From Streptomyces sp. CA-278952 (lineage in GTDB: Bacteria > Actinomycetota > Actinomycetes > Streptomycetales > Streptomycetaceae): a stretch of DNA of 64,000 nucleotides. Below the pieces are notes generated by a model, which saw only the letters and a program-made list of their open reading frames with translations, made no database searches and was not told where the DNA came from. Shown in pieces: positions 7,262 to 15,972 of the stretch (the stretch's first letter is position 1; the number at the start of each line of letters is the position of its first letter). The translations under genes and the position numbers were made by a program. The DNA lies in NCBI RefSeq assembly GCF_028747205.1, contig NZ_CP112880.1, positions 4,340,001 through 4,404,000 of the forward strand, written 5' to 3'.

Positions 7262-8116
7262 TTGGAACCGAACGACACCATTCCTGCCGCGCCGGAAGGG
7301 CCCGCGCCCGTGCCGGCCGTGCCACTCGCGCCGGCCGTGCCGACGGAGCCGGCTGCCGCGGGCGACGAGCCCGTACGCCGCCGGCCGCGCGGACGTACGA
7401 CGCTGATCATCGCGGCGGCCGCGCTGCTCGGGATCTCGGGCGGGGCCGCCGTGGGCTACGGCATCCAGGCCGAACGGGCGCCGACGCCACTGGCCGCCCT
7501 GTCGCAGCCCGGCCTCGGCTACCCGGCGAAGCCGCTGTCCGCCGACCGGGCTCCGGCCCCGCTGCCCGCGGCCCAGGACCATCAGGTCAGGACGGACGGC
7601 GACCTGCGCAAGCTGCTCGTCGACCGGCCCAAGGGGGCGAAGAAGACGCTCACCGACGAGTTGGGCCTCGACAACGGCTGGCTGCCGATCGACCAGTACG
7701 CCGAGGCGTACTACGAGGACCCGCACTTCATGTTCGAGTCGCTTTCCGAGCTCGATCTGCGTCGGGTTGCCTCGGTCGCGTGGCGGCAGGGGAAGTACCG
7801 GGAAACCGGTGTCCAGCTGCTCCAGTTCCGGTCGGGTGACCGGCACGGCGCGGCGGAGCACTTCGGCGACCAGCTGATGTACATGCCGTGGGACAAGGAC
7901 GGCGCGGGCAACCCGGGGGACCCGGTCAAGGGCAGCCGCGAGGGCCGCTACTTCCTCTACCCGGTCGAGCGGAAGGCGGGATACCTCCCGTCCTACCGGG
8001 CCAGGGCCCTGGCCGTACGCGGTGACCTCGTCCTCGACATCAACATCTTCGACACCGTCCCGATCGGCAAGAAGGACATCCGGACGCTGGCCGAGCGACA
8101 GCTGGAGCGGCTGTGA
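7262..8116 (+). CDS. Membrane-anchored extracytoplasmic protein, first of three tandem paralogues
   Basis: A 284-aa protein: a Pro/Ala-rich cytoplasmic N-terminus, a basic stop-transfer stretch (VRRRPRGR), one transmembrane helix (about residues 46-66, TLIIAAAALLGISGGAAVGYG), then an extracytoplasmic domain of about 215 aa. The start is TTG at 7262, preceded by a run of G (ttggggggaccc) as ribosome-binding site. The open frame has no closer ATG or GTG that keeps the helix, so TTG is the best choice. The next two genes repeat this architecture and overlap it by 4 nt. No recognised catalytic motif. Confidence 0.75.
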   Translation: MEPNDTIPAAPEGPAPVPAVPLAPAVPTEPAAAGDEPVRRRPRGRTTLIIAAAALLGISGGAAVGYGIQAERAPTPLAALSQPGLGYPAKPLSADRAPAPLPAAQDHQVRTDGDLRKLLVDRPKGAKKTLTDELGLDNGWLPIDQYAEAYYEDPHFMFESLSELDLRRVASVAWRQGKYRETGVQLLQFRSGDRHGAAEHFGDQLMYMPWDKDGAGNPGDPVKGSREGRYFLYPVERKAGYLPSYRARALAVRGDLVLDINIFDTVPIGKKDIRTLAERQLERL

Positions 8117-8964
8117 ACAACGACGACACGAACCCCGTCACCGGCCCGACCGGCCCGACAGCCCCGACCGGCCCGACAGCCCCGACCGGGTCGGCCGAGG
8201 ACCTCGCGCCCGTGCCCGCCCCCGCCCGCCGGGTGCGCCAGGTGGTGCTGACCGCGCTGCCCGTCGTCCTGGTGCTCGGGGCGGTCGGCGGCGCGGCCGC
8301 CTACACGAAGAACACCGTGGACACCGCGGACCGGACGGTCACCACGACCGTCCTGGACGTGGACCACGCGCCCTCCGGCGAGGACTCGGCGGGCGGTCCG
8401 GCCCGGGGCCGCCACGACACCGAGCTGACCAAGCTCCTGCTTCCGGTGCCCAAGGGCTACCGGCTCGGCCCGGACATCGGCGAACTCGGCAACGACAGCG
8501 AGACGAGCGGGGCCAAGGCCGCCGCCGCGATGAAGGAGATGGGGCGCGGCCTGGCCGGGAAGGACCGCCGCGAACTGAACAAGTACGTCGAGAAGCTCCG
8601 TATCCGGGGTATCGCGCAGCGCTCGTACACCTCGGACGCCCACGACCTCGTCGTGAACGTCCACGTCATGAAGATGCGGGACAAGCGGGCGGTCCGCACG
8701 TCGTACGTGAACCGCAAGGAGCTGATGGACTCCTTCGACGTCTTCCGCAAGGGGCCGTCGATCGACGGCCACAAGAAGGCCACCTGCTACCGGCTGCCCA
8801 AGGGCGACAAGGGCACCCTCGACGGCATGACCTGCATCGCGTACGAGGGAGAGGTCTCGGTCACCGTCGACGCGAACGGCAGCAAGCCGTTCAGCCCGTC
8901 GGACGTCGCGGACCTGGTGAAGGACCAGCTCGACCACATCGCGTCCCCGGGGGAGTACATATGA
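8113..8964 (+). CDS. Membrane-anchored extracytoplasmic protein, second of three tandem paralogues
   Basis: A 283-aa protein starting at GTG 8113, overlapping the previous stop by 4 nt (GTGA), hence translationally coupled. The N-terminal 40 residues contain repeated TGPTAP units (direct DNA repeats at about 8135-8190), followed by a basic patch (RRVRQ), one helix (VVLTALPVVLVLGAVGGAAAY) and an extracytoplasmic domain with a conserved ELTKLLLPVPKGYRLG segment that aligns with DLRKLLVDRPKGAK in the first paralogue and DLRDLLLPAPAGAVP in the third. Function unknown. Confidence 0.75.
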   Translation: MNNDDTNPVTGPTGPTAPTGPTAPTGSAEDLAPVPAPARRVRQVVLTALPVVLVLGAVGGAAAYTKNTVDTADRTVTTTVLDVDHAPSGEDSAGGPARGRHDTELTKLLLPVPKGYRLGPDIGELGNDSETSGAKAAAAMKEMGRGLAGKDRRELNKYVEKLRIRGIAQRSYTSDAHDLVVNVHVMKMRDKRAVRTSYVNRKELMDSFDVFRKGPSIDGHKKATCYRLPKGDKGTLDGMTCIAYEGEVSVTVDANGSKPFSPSDVADLVKDQLDHIASPGEYI

Positions 8965-9854
8965 GCGAGCAGACGGTGACCTCTGGGACCACCACCGGGA
9001 CGCCCGCGATGCCCGAAGCACCGCCTTCCGTCAACGTGTTCGCGCCGCCCGTCCTCCCGCCCGAGGCACCCGAGGCGCCCGGCGCGTCGCCGAAGCCGCC
9101 CCGGCGGGTCCTGCGCGCCGTGGGCCGGTGGACCGCCGCCGCGCTGGCGTTCGGGGTGCTCGGCACCGGTACGGCCTTCGGGATCGCCTCACTGGAGCGG
9201 ACCGACGTCCCCGGGCTCGCCACCGAGGACGACGGCCGCTGGGACTACCCGAAGCTGTCCCTGCCCGCGCTCCCGGCCGGTTCGCCCCGGCCGTTCGGGG
9301 CCGGCAACCCGGCCGAGATCCACCACGCCGACCTGCGCGACCTGTTGCTGCCGGCCCCCGCCGGAGCGGTGCCGGACAAGAAGCTGCCCGGCGGCTGGAT
9401 CTCCACGGAGACGTTCCTGGACGCCTACCGGCAGCAGGACCGGCAGTCGGTGGCCCAGCTCATCGAGGACGCGGCGCCGCGCCACATCGCGGCCCGCGGC
9501 TGGACGATGCCGGACGGCACGACGTCCCGGATCTACCTGGTGCGGTTCACCTCGACGGCGTTCGCGAGCGGCATGCTCGACGACCTGAACGTGGGCTCCT
9601 CGGCCGGTACGCCGCTGGACCGCACGGACACCACCGAGATCGACGGCTCCTGGAGTTCGCAGAACGACTTCGAGAACACCTCGTCGTTCGTCTTCACCGA
9701 GCAGGCGCCCTTCGGGGCCGAGCACGTCCGGCAGGCGTACACCCTGGCGGGGGACACGCTCGCCCTCGTCGTGCACGAGCGCTCCGGGAAGCGGGAGACG
9801 GACGGGGTTCCCTTCCAGCAGACGCTGATCCTCCAGAACCAGCTGCTCGCCTGA
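8961..9854 (+). CDS. Membrane-anchored extracytoplasmic protein, third of three tandem paralogues
   Basis: A 297-aa protein starting at ATG 8961 and overlapping the previous gene by 4 nt (ATGA). Architecture is as in its two neighbours: a Pro-rich cytoplasmic segment, a basic patch (PKPPRRVLRAVGR), one transmembrane helix (WTAAALAFGVLGTGTAFGIA) and an extracytoplasmic domain containing DLRDLLLPAPAGAVPDKKLPGGW. The strict coupling of three diverged copies suggests that equimolar subunits of one cell-surface assembly are made together. This is inference; no family name could be assigned. Confidence 0.75.
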   Translation: MSEQTVTSGTTTGTPAMPEAPPSVNVFAPPVLPPEAPEAPGASPKPPRRVLRAVGRWTAAALAFGVLGTGTAFGIASLERTDVPGLATEDDGRWDYPKLSLPALPAGSPRPFGAGNPAEIHHADLRDLLLPAPAGAVPDKKLPGGWISTETFLDAYRQQDRQSVAQLIEDAAPRHIAARGWTMPDGTTSRIYLVRFTSTAFASGMLDDLNVGSSAGTPLDRTDTTEIDGSWSSQNDFENTSSFVFTEQAPFGAEHVRQAYTLAGDTLALVVHERSGKRETDGVPFQQTLILQNQLLA

Positions 9855-9896
9855 GGGCCGCCGCGGCGGCCTGCGGCCGACACCTGGACGAGAAGG

Positions 9897-9928
9897 CCGG
9901 GCCCCCACCCATTAGGCTGGGGGCCCGG
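9897..9928 (+). terminator. Terminator after the three-paralogue operon
   Basis: A 10-bp perfect inverted repeat, ccgggccccc at 9897-9906 and gggggcccgg at 9919-9928, with a 12-nt loop, 43 nt after the last stop codon. Confidence 0.75.
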
Positions 9929-9969
9929 TCCTGTCGCCGCCGCCACCCGCTCGTCACGAGGAGCCCCCT

Positions 9970-10071
9970 GTGCTTGAGGCATTCTTCTCCGCCCTGCTGA
10001 TCCTGGTCTGCGTGGGCGTCACCGCCTTCGCCGCGATCACCGTGAAGAAGCTGTACCAGGGCCAGCGCTGA
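9970..10071 (+). CDS. 33-aa single-pass membrane peptide
   Basis: A small open frame starting at GTG 9970 after a gagg/aggag ribosome-binding site (9957-9962). It encodes MLEAFFSALLILVCVGVTAF and then AAITVKKLYQGQR: one transmembrane helix followed by a short basic tail. It sits immediately upstream of the nitrobindin-like gene. A conserved micro-ORF at this spot in streptomycetes is plausible from memory but was not checked. Function unknown. Confidence 0.65.
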   Translation: MLEAFFSALLILVCVGVTAFAAITVKKLYQGQR

Positions 10072-10133
10072 CCTTCGCCGTCCCCACGGTTCCCGCCCAC
10101 CCTTCGCACCCTCACAGATCGTCTGAGCCGCTC

Positions 10134-10706
10134 ATGATCGAGATTCCGTCCGACCTCCACCCGGACCTCGTCCCGCTGGCCTTCCTCCTCGGCAACTGGG
10201 CGGGCGCGGGCGTGTCCGACTTCCCCGGCGCCGAGAAGTGCAACTTCGGCCAGGAAGTCACTTTCAGCCACGACGGACGTGACTTCCTGGAGTACGTCTC
10301 CCACACCTGGGTCCTGGACGACGAGGGACAGCAGGTCCGGCCGCTGGAGACCGAGACCGGTTACTGGCGCATCGACAAGGACCGCAAGGTCGAGGTCGTC
10401 ATGGCCCGCGACCAGGGCGTCATCGAGATCTGGTACGGCGAGCTGGCCCACCAGAAGCCGCAGATCGACCTGGTCACCGACGCGGTGGCCCGCACGGCGG
10501 CCTCCGGCCCGTACAGCGGCGGCAAGCGGCTCTACGGGTACGTCAAGAGCGACCTCATGTGGGTCGGCGAGAAGGCCACCCCCGAGGTCGAGCTGCGTCC
10601 GTACATGTCGGCGCACCTGAAGAAGGTCGTCACCCCCGAGGAGGTCGCCGAGATGGCGCGGAACCTCGAGGACATGCCCGACGACGGCATCGCGTTCTTC
10701 AAGTAG
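10134..10706 (+). CDS. Nitrobindin-like / FABP-family heme-binding beta-barrel protein
   Basis: A 190-aa protein with the nitrobindin signature near the N-terminus (HPDLVPLAFLLGNWAGAG, the GxWxGxG motif at about 20-26) and a body of alternating beta strands ending in PEVELRPYMSAHLKK. Related proteins, including M. tuberculosis Rv0813c and human THAP4, form a 10-stranded barrel; several bind ferric heme and react with NO or peroxynitrite. It lies in the ancestral glnR-cysA-sseC-nitrobindin neighbourhood. The start at ATG 10134 is 60 nt after the membrane peptide. Confidence 0.85.
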   Translation: MIEIPSDLHPDLVPLAFLLGNWAGAGVSDFPGAEKCNFGQEVTFSHDGRDFLEYVSHTWVLDDEGQQVRPLETETGYWRIDKDRKVEVVMARDQGVIEIWYGELAHQKPQIDLVTDAVARTAASGPYSGGKRLYGYVKSDLMWVGEKATPEVELRPYMSAHLKKVVTPEEVAEMARNLEDMPDDGIAFFK

Positions 10707-10708
10707 GG

Positions 10709-10775
10709 ATTCCGCGGGCAGGAATTCCCGGGGCAGGGATTCCCCGGGCAGGGACTCCTCGGGCAGGGAATCTCC
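10709..10775 (+). repeat. Degenerate tandem repeats between the nitrobindin-like gene and nur
   Basis: Four imperfect copies of a unit of about 16-17 bp, cgggcagggattcccc, fill the space before the nur promoter. Length variation between strains is likely. Confidence 0.7.
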
Positions 10776-10828
10776 CCCGTCGGAAGCCCGCCCGGGGCCG
10801 GGGCTGCTGCCCGGTGCTCGCCCCGCCC

Positions 10829-10834
10829 TACACT
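10829..10834 (+). promoter_or_regulatory. -10 element of nur
   Basis: TACACT lies 12 nt before the GTG at 10841, with no Shine-Dalgarno sequence between, so nur is predicted to be leaderless. Confidence 0.5.
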
Positions 10835-10840
10835 GGGCGT

Positions 10841-11389
10841 GTGGTGAGCACCGACTGGAAGACCGATCTTCGGCAGCGCGGCTACCGGCTGACGCCCCAG
10901 CGTCAGCTCGTCCTGGAGGCGGTCGACGCCCTGGAGCACGCGACCCCGGACGACATCCTGTGCGAGGTGCGCAGGACCGCGTCCGGCGTGAACATCTCGA
11001 CGGTATACCGGACCCTGGAGCTCCTGGAGGAGCTCGGTCTGGTCAGCCACGCCCATCTGGGGCACGGCGCCCCCACGTACCACCTGGCCGACCGGCACCA
11101 CCACATTCACCTGGTCTGCCGGGACTGTGCGGACGTCATCGAGGCGGATCTCTCCGTCGTCGCCGACTTCACCGAGAAGCTGCGCGCCGATTTCGGCTTC
11201 GAGACGGACATGAAGCACTTCGCCATCTTCGGCCGCTGCGCGGGGTGCGCGGCCGCGAAAGCGGCGGTGGACGGCGTGGCGGACGAGGCCGCGGGCGGGG
11301 TCGTGGACAGTGCCTCCGGCGGGACCGGCGGCCGGACCGCCGACGCGGGTGCGAACACGCCAGCGAAGGGCGCCCCCGCCAAGTCGTAG
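10841..11389 (+). CDS. nur: Nur, nickel-responsive Fur-family repressor
   Basis: A Fur-family repressor that in S. coelicolor senses Ni(II) and controls sodF/sodN and nickel uptake genes. The N-terminal winged helix starts MVSTDWKTDLRQRGYRLTPQ. Residues reported as metal ligands in the Nur crystal structure are all present: His70, His72 and His126 (nickel site), and His33, His86, His88 and His90 (second site). CxxC pairs are at 93/96 and 133/136. It is longer than S. coelicolor Nur (182 versus about 145 aa, from memory) because of an Ala/Gly-rich C-terminal extension after residue 138. Its TAG stop is part of the -10 hexamer of the next gene. Confidence 0.92.
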   Translation: MVSTDWKTDLRQRGYRLTPQRQLVLEAVDALEHATPDDILCEVRRTASGVNISTVYRTLELLEELGLVSHAHLGHGAPTYHLADRHHHIHLVCRDCADVIEADLSVVADFTEKLRADFGFETDMKHFAIFGRCAGCAAAKAAVDGVADEAAGGVVDSASGGTGGRTADAGANTPAKGAPAKS

Positions 11390-11392
11390 GCT
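11387..11392 (+). promoter_or_regulatory. -10 element of ygfZ overlapping the nur stop codon
   Basis: TAGGCT, 12 nt before the ATG at 11399; its first three bases are the nur TAG stop codon. Confidence 0.5.
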
Positions 11393-11398
11393 GGGCGC

Positions 11399-12364
11399 AT
11401 GAAGAGCCCCCTGCTGTCCCTGCCCGGTGCCGTTCCCGCCGAAGGCCGCGACGAAGGCGTCGCCGCGCACTACGGCGACCTGTTCCGCGAGCAACGCGCG
11501 CTGGCCGACGGCAACGGCTTCGTCGACCTCTCCCACCGGGGCGTCGTCGCCGTCACCGGCGACGACCGGCTGAGCTGGCTGCACCTGCTGATCACCCAGC
11601 ACGTCAGCGACCTCGCCCCGCACCAGGCCACCGAGGCGCTCATCCTGACCGCCAACGGGCACATCGAGCACGCGATGTATCTGGTCGACGACGGCACGAC
11701 GGTGTGGATGCACGTCGAGCCGGACACCCAGGGCGAGCTGATCGCGTACCTGGAGTCGATGAAGTTCTTCTACCGGGTCGAGGTCGCCGACCGCACCGGC
11801 GACACCGCCGTCGTCCACCTCCCGGCCGGTTCCATCGCCGAGGTCCCGGACGGGGCGGCCGTACGGGAGACCCCGCAGGGCCGGGACCTGTTCCTGCCCC
11901 GCGCCGGCCTGGAGGCGTACGCCGCCGCCCACGGCCCCGCCGCCGGGATCCTGGCGTACGAGGCGCTGCGCGTGGAGGGCCACCGGCCGCGCGTCGGCTT
12001 CGAGACCGACCACCGCACCATCCCGCACGAGCTGGGCTGGATCGGCGGCGCCGTCCACCTCCAGAAGGGCTGCTACCGGGGCCAGGAGACCGTCGCCCGC
12101 GTCCACAACCTGGGGAAGCCGCCGCGCCGGCTCGTCTTCCTGCACCTGGACGGCAGCGAGGTGCACCTCCCCGGACACGGGACGCCGGTGCGGCTGGCCG
12201 CCGACGGCCAGGAGGGCCGCCAGCTCGGCTTCATCACCACCTCGGCCCGCCACCACGAGCTGGGCCCGATCGCCCTCGCCCTGGTCAAGCGGAACGTGGC
12301 CGTCGACGCGGAGCTGCTCGCCGGCGACACGGCGGCCGCCCAGGAGACGGTGGTCGAGCCCTGA
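11399..12364 (+). CDS. ygfZ: YgfZ/GcvT (CAF17-like) folate-binding Fe-S cluster maintenance protein
   Basis: A 321-aa folate-binding protein of the YgfZ/Iba57 group, which helps assemble or repair Fe-S clusters in certain enzymes such as MiaB. It has a GcvT-like fold, with AVTGDDRLSWLHLLITQHV near the N-terminus and the diagnostic motif LQKGCYRGQETVAR around residues 220-233, including the invariant Cys of K-G-C-Y-x-G-Q-E. It starts at ATG 11399, 9 nt after nur, with its own predicted leaderless promoter. Confidence 0.9.
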   Translation: MKSPLLSLPGAVPAEGRDEGVAAHYGDLFREQRALADGNGFVDLSHRGVVAVTGDDRLSWLHLLITQHVSDLAPHQATEALILTANGHIEHAMYLVDDGTTVWMHVEPDTQGELIAYLESMKFFYRVEVADRTGDTAVVHLPAGSIAEVPDGAAVRETPQGRDLFLPRAGLEAYAAAHGPAAGILAYEALRVEGHRPRVGFETDHRTIPHELGWIGGAVHLQKGCYRGQETVARVHNLGKPPRRLVFLHLDGSEVHLPGHGTPVRLAADGQEGRQLGFITTSARHHELGPIALALVKRNVAVDAELLAGDTAAAQETVVEP

Positions 12365-12391
12365 GGGCTGTCCCGGACACTCCGCGTACGG

Positions 12392-12841
12392 CTACACCTC
12401 GATGATCACCGTGAACGGGCCGTGATTCGTGAGCGAGACCCGCATGTCCGCTCCGAACCGGCCCGTCTCCACCTGCGCCCCCAGCGCCCGCAGCCGCGCC
12501 ACCACCTCGTCCACCAGGGGTTCGGCCACCTCGCCGGGAGCGGCGGCGTTCCACGTGGGCCGGCGGCCCTTGCGGGCGTCCCCGTAGAGAGTGAACTGAG
12601 AAATCACCAGGAGGGGGGCGTTCACATCCGAACAGGACTTCTCGCCCTCCAGGACGCGCACCGACCAGAGCTTGCGGGCCAGCTGCGCGGCCTTCTCCGG
12701 GGTGTCGTCATGAGCGACCCCGACCAGCACACACAGGCCCTCGCCGACGATCTCCCCGACGACTCCGGGGGCCGAGGAGCCGTCCGTCGCACCCGCGACG
12801 GAGACGCTCGCACCGTCCACTCTCTGTACCACTGCACGCAT
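12392..12841 (-). CDS. dtd: D-aminoacyl-tRNA deacylase
   Basis: Hydrolyses D-aminoacyl-tRNA (for example D-Tyr-tRNA) to prevent D-amino acids entering proteins. A 149-aa protein read from ATG 12841: [15 protein letters not shown], the active-site strand [17 protein letters not shown] (about 86-102), and the C-terminal cross-subunit motif TNHGPFTV near 138-145 that carries the Gly-cisPro proofreading pair. Length and motifs are canonical. It is convergent with ygfZ and divergent from rsiG, with a TAGGTT -10 hexamer 13 nt before its ATG. Confidence 0.94.
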   Translation of the reverse strand: MRAVVQRVDGASVSVAGATDGSSAPGVVGEIVGEGLCVLVGVAHDDTPEKAAQLARKLWSVRVLEGEKSCSDVNAPLLVISQFTLYGDARKGRRPTWNAAAPGEVAEPLVDEVVARLRALGAQVETGRFGADMRVSLTNHGPFTVIIEV

Positions 12842-12848
12842 ACAGACC

Positions 12849-12854
12849 AACCTA
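12849..12854 (-). promoter_or_regulatory. -10 element for leaderless dtd
   Basis: TAGGTT on the reverse strand, 13 nt before the ATG at 12841. Confidence 0.45.
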
Positions 12855-12956
12855 TCTTGGGCTGAACGGGTACAGAGCACCTGCATCGGCACCGTGCGGA
12901 GTGGCACGATGCACGATGTCGGTGTGCCGACGCACCGGTCGAGGGGACGGAACAGC

Positions 12957-13613
12957 ATGAGTACCTATGGAGCCGGACAATCTCCCGGTGCCGTACCGGG
13001 CGAACGTCACCGCACCAGCACCCTGCGGTCGCCCGTACAGCGCAGTCTGCCGGGGCAGGGTCCCGTACCGCCACCCGCGACGCCCGCGGCAGCCGCCGCC
13101 GTGCCCGAGCAGGCCGGCGGCGACGCGGGCTTCGGCGGGCTGCGGCTGCCGGAGCTGCGGGCGCTGCGCAGGGACGCCCAGCGCGACGAGGCCGATCTCA
13201 GTTACGTACGCCGGCTGGTGCAGGGCCGGATCGACATCCTCCGCGCCGAACTGGCCCGCCGCCGGGGTTCGGAAGCCCCGGTGGAGGACGCGGCGGTGGT
13301 GAGCCGGCTCTCGGAGATCCTGGCCGACGCGCCGTCCCGGCACCGCACCTCCGCGCGGCACGTCACGCTGACGACCCCGCGCGGCGACGAGTTCCGGCAG
13401 CTCGCCGCCGAGAACCTCGCCGAGGTCGAGCTGTCCGACCTGGAGGCCCGGACGGACGAGGAGCTGCACACGGCGATGGGGCGGCTCGTCCGCTACGAAC
13501 AGCAGGTCTCCCGCCGCCGTCACCAGCTCCAGCGCACCGCCGACGATTGCGGCGCGGAGATCGCCCGCAGGTACCGTGACGGGGAAGCACAAGTAGACGA
13601 CCTGCTCGCCTGA
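12957..13613 (+). CDS. rsiG: RsiG (AmfC), c-di-GMP-dependent anti-sigma factor for WhiG
   Basis: Sequesters the sporulation sigma factor WhiG when loaded with c-di-GMP, delaying conversion of aerial hyphae into spores; formerly called AmfC. The 218-aa protein has a Pro/Ala-rich N-terminus (1-60) and two helices that form an antiparallel coiled coil. Both copies of the c-di-GMP motif E-x3-S-x2-R-x3-Q-x3-D are intact: E78, S82, R85, Q89, D93 and E181, S185, R188, Q192, D196. The motif is established for S. venezuelae RsiG. The start is ATG 12957; the longer frame to 12894 would add unrelated sequence. Confidence 0.93.
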   Translation: MSTYGAGQSPGAVPGERHRTSTLRSPVQRSLPGQGPVPPPATPAAAAAVPEQAGGDAGFGGLRLPELRALRRDAQRDEADLSYVRRLVQGRIDILRAELARRRGSEAPVEDAAVVSRLSEILADAPSRHRTSARHVTLTTPRGDEFRQLAAENLAEVELSDLEARTDEELHTAMGRLVRYEQQVSRRRHQLQRTADDCGAEIARRYRDGEAQVDDLLA

Positions 13614-13663
13614 AGCGACCCTTCCGGGCGCGGGTCCCGCACCCCCGTCCCCGGAAGGCCACC

Positions 13664-14650
13664 ATGACGTCCACCGACGCCCCGCCCGCCATATCCTCCG
13701 CCCCGGCCCCCGCCCCGCCCGTCCTGGCCGAGGTCGTGCGCTCCGGCTTCACGGAGGGGCACCACCGGGGCTCGCTGGTCCTGCTGGCCGCCGACGGCAG
13801 CGTGGAGCGGGCGATCGGCGATCCGGCGGCACCGGTCTTCCCCCGGTCCTCCAACAAGCCGATGCAGGCCGCCGCGATCCTGCGGGCCGGCCTCGACCTC
13901 TCGGGCGAACGGCTGGCGCTGGCCGCCGCGAGCCACTCCGGGGAGCCCTTCCACCTCGACCTCGTACGGGAGATGCTCGCCGAGCACGGGCTGAGCACCG
14001 CCGACCTCCAGACCCCGCCTGACCTGCCGCTGGACCCGGTGGAGGCGGAGGCCTACCTCGCGAACGGGAACGTGCGCGAGCGGATCACGATGAACTGCTC
14101 CGGCAAGCACGCGGCCATGCTGGCCGTCTGCGTCCGCAACGGCTGGGAAACCGCCACCTACCTCGACCCCGCCCACCCGCTCCAGCGGCTCGTGGGGCAG
14201 GTCGTCGCCGAGGCGGCGGGCGAGCCCGTCGCGGCGCTCGGTACGGACGGCTGCGGGGCCCCGCTGATGGCGATCGGGCTGACCGGCCTGGCCCGCGCCT
14301 TCCGGTCCTTCGTGCTGGCGGAGCCCGGGAGCGCCGAGCGCCGGGTCGCGGACGCGATGCGCGCCCACCCGGAGTACGTCGCGGGCACCCGGCGTCCGGA
14401 CACCTGGCTGATGCGCGAGGTGCCGGGGACGCTCTCCAAGATGGGCGCCGAGGCGGTCCAGGCGGTGGCGCTGGCCGACGGCCGGGCCCTCGCCTTCAAG
14501 ATCGACGACGGCGCCACCCGGGCGCTCGGCCCGGTGCTGGCCCGCGCCCTGGAGCTGCTGGGCGTGGACGCCCCCGTGGTCGCCCGGATCGGGCGTGCGC
14601 CGTTGCTGGGCGGGGCGGCGGAGGTCGGGGAAATTCGCGCGACATTCTGA
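13664..14650 (+). CDS. L-asparaginase (Rhizobium etli type II / class 3 family)
   Basis: Hydrolyses L-asparagine to aspartate and ammonia. The 328-aa protein belongs to the Asparaginase_II family: FPRSSNKPMQ (Ser62 and Lys65), MNCSGKHAAM (Cys145 and Lys148) and GTDGCGAP (Cys197) match the Ser-Lys and zinc/Cys active-site set known from R. etli ReAII (S48/K51, C135/K138, C189). It starts at ATG 13664 following ggaaggccacc. It lies 50 nt after rsiG on the same strand and may be co-transcribed; a functional link is not evident. Confidence 0.88.
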   Translation: MTSTDAPPAISSAPAPAPPVLAEVVRSGFTEGHHRGSLVLLAADGSVERAIGDPAAPVFPRSSNKPMQAAAILRAGLDLSGERLALAAASHSGEPFHLDLVREMLAEHGLSTADLQTPPDLPLDPVEAEAYLANGNVRERITMNCSGKHAAMLAVCVRNGWETATYLDPAHPLQRLVGQVVAEAAGEPVAALGTDGCGAPLMAIGLTGLARAFRSFVLAEPGSAERRVADAMRAHPEYVAGTRRPDTWLMREVPGTLSKMGAEAVQAVALADGRALAFKIDDGATRALGPVLARALELLGVDAPVVARIGRAPLLGGAAEVGEIRATF

Positions 14651-14662
14651 GGGGAGCCTGTC

Positions 14663-14668
14663 TAGCGT
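14663..14668 (+). promoter_or_regulatory. -10 element of the Eis-type acetyltransferase gene
   Basis: TAGCGT, 12 nt before the ATG at 14675, in the 24-nt gap after the asparaginase gene. Confidence 0.45.
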
Positions 14669-14674
14669 GAAGGG

Positions 14675-15928
14675 ATGAGCCTCGATGTCCGTAACGTCAC
14701 CGCGTCCGAGTTCCCCGAGTGGATGAGGGCGGTGGGCACCGGCTTCCTGACCGCCGGCAAGGGGCCCGGCGAGGAACTCGTCGCGGACCGGCTCGCCGAT
14801 GTCGACCTCTCCCGCGCGCAGGGCGTCTTCGACGCCGGGCGCTGCGTCGCGACGTTCCGCTCGTTCGCCCAGGAACTGACCGTCGTCGGCGGAGCCACCG
14901 TGGCGGCCGACGCGATCACCGCGGTCACGGTGACGCCCACGCACCGCCGGCGCGGACTGCTCAGCCGGATGATGGCGACGGACCTGGCGGCGGCCAAGGA
15001 GCGCGGCGACCTGGTCGCCTCGCTGATCGCCGCCGAGTACCCGATCTACGGGCGGTACGGCTTCGGCCCCGCCGCCCGCAACGCCGTGTGGGAGGTCTCC
15101 GTGCACCGGGCCGGCCTCGATCCGCGCCGCTCGGGACAGCCGGCGGGCGGCGGCCGGATCGAGATGGTGGACGGCGCGGACATCCGCAAGATAGGCCCCG
15201 AGGTGCATGCGGCGTTCGCGGCCCGGCAGCCCGGCGTCGTCACCCGGGACGAGCGCTGGTGGCGGCTGCGCACGGGGGTCGCGCCCCGCCCGGCGCACGA
15301 CAAGTGGACCGAGCCGTTCTACGTCGTGCACCGCGCCGCGGACGGTGAGATCGACGGCCTGATGACGTACGGCGTGGACGACGAGTGGGGCGACGCCATG
15401 CAGCCCCGGAACACCGCCACCGTACGGGACATGATCGCGCTGAACCCGGCGGCCGAGCGGGCCCTGTGGCACTACCTCTGCTCGGTCGACTGGGTCACCA
15501 CGGTCCGCTCGGGCCACCGCGCCCCCGACGATCTGCTTCCGCTGCTGCTGCCCGACCCGCGCGCGGCCCGGATGATCACGGACACGGACTGGCTGTGGCT
15601 GCGGATGCTGGACGTGCCGCGCGCCCTGGAGGCCCGGACCTACGGCACCGAGGCGTCGCTCGTCCTGGACGTCCGGGACGACGCGGGGCTGGCCGGGGGC
15701 CGCTTCCTGCTGGACGCCTCGGCCTCCGGCGCCCGGTGCGTCCCGACCACCCGGAGCGCCGATCTGGCCCTGGACGTGGCCGAGTTGGCGACGCTGTATC
15801 TGGGCGACGAGTCCGCGCGGCGGCTGGTGGACCTGGACCGGGCCGAGGAGCTGCGGGCGGGTGCGGCGACGACGGTGGACGCCGTGTTCCGTACGGGCCG
15901 GCGGCCGTGGTGCCCGGACGTGTTCTGA
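14675..15928 (+). CDS. Eis-family GNAT N-acetyltransferase
   Basis: A 417-aa protein with the three-part Eis architecture: an N-terminal GNAT domain ([22 protein letters not shown] is the acetyl-CoA loop, about 88-110), a second degenerate GNAT domain, and a C-terminal sterol-carrier-like domain ending [12 protein letters not shown], in which the terminal carboxylate takes part in catalysis in Eis. M. tuberculosis Eis acetylates aminoglycosides at several positions; Streptomyces homologues have varied or unknown substrates. The free carboxyl terminus and full length suggest an active enzyme. Confidence 0.88.
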   Translation: MSLDVRNVTASEFPEWMRAVGTGFLTAGKGPGEELVADRLADVDLSRAQGVFDAGRCVATFRSFAQELTVVGGATVAADAITAVTVTPTHRRRGLLSRMMATDLAAAKERGDLVASLIAAEYPIYGRYGFGPAARNAVWEVSVHRAGLDPRRSGQPAGGGRIEMVDGADIRKIGPEVHAAFAARQPGVVTRDERWWRLRTGVAPRPAHDKWTEPFYVVHRAADGEIDGLMTYGVDDEWGDAMQPRNTATVRDMIALNPAAERALWHYLCSVDWVTTVRSGHRAPDDLLPLLLPDPRAARMITDTDWLWLRMLDVPRALEARTYGTEASLVLDVRDDAGLAGGRFLLDASASGARCVPTTRSADLALDVAELATLYLGDESARRLVDLDRAEELRAGAATTVDAVFRTGRRPWCPDVF

Positions 15929-15972
15929 GTCCGGTCCGCTGCCGCCGGGACCGGACCGGGACAGGTACCGCT

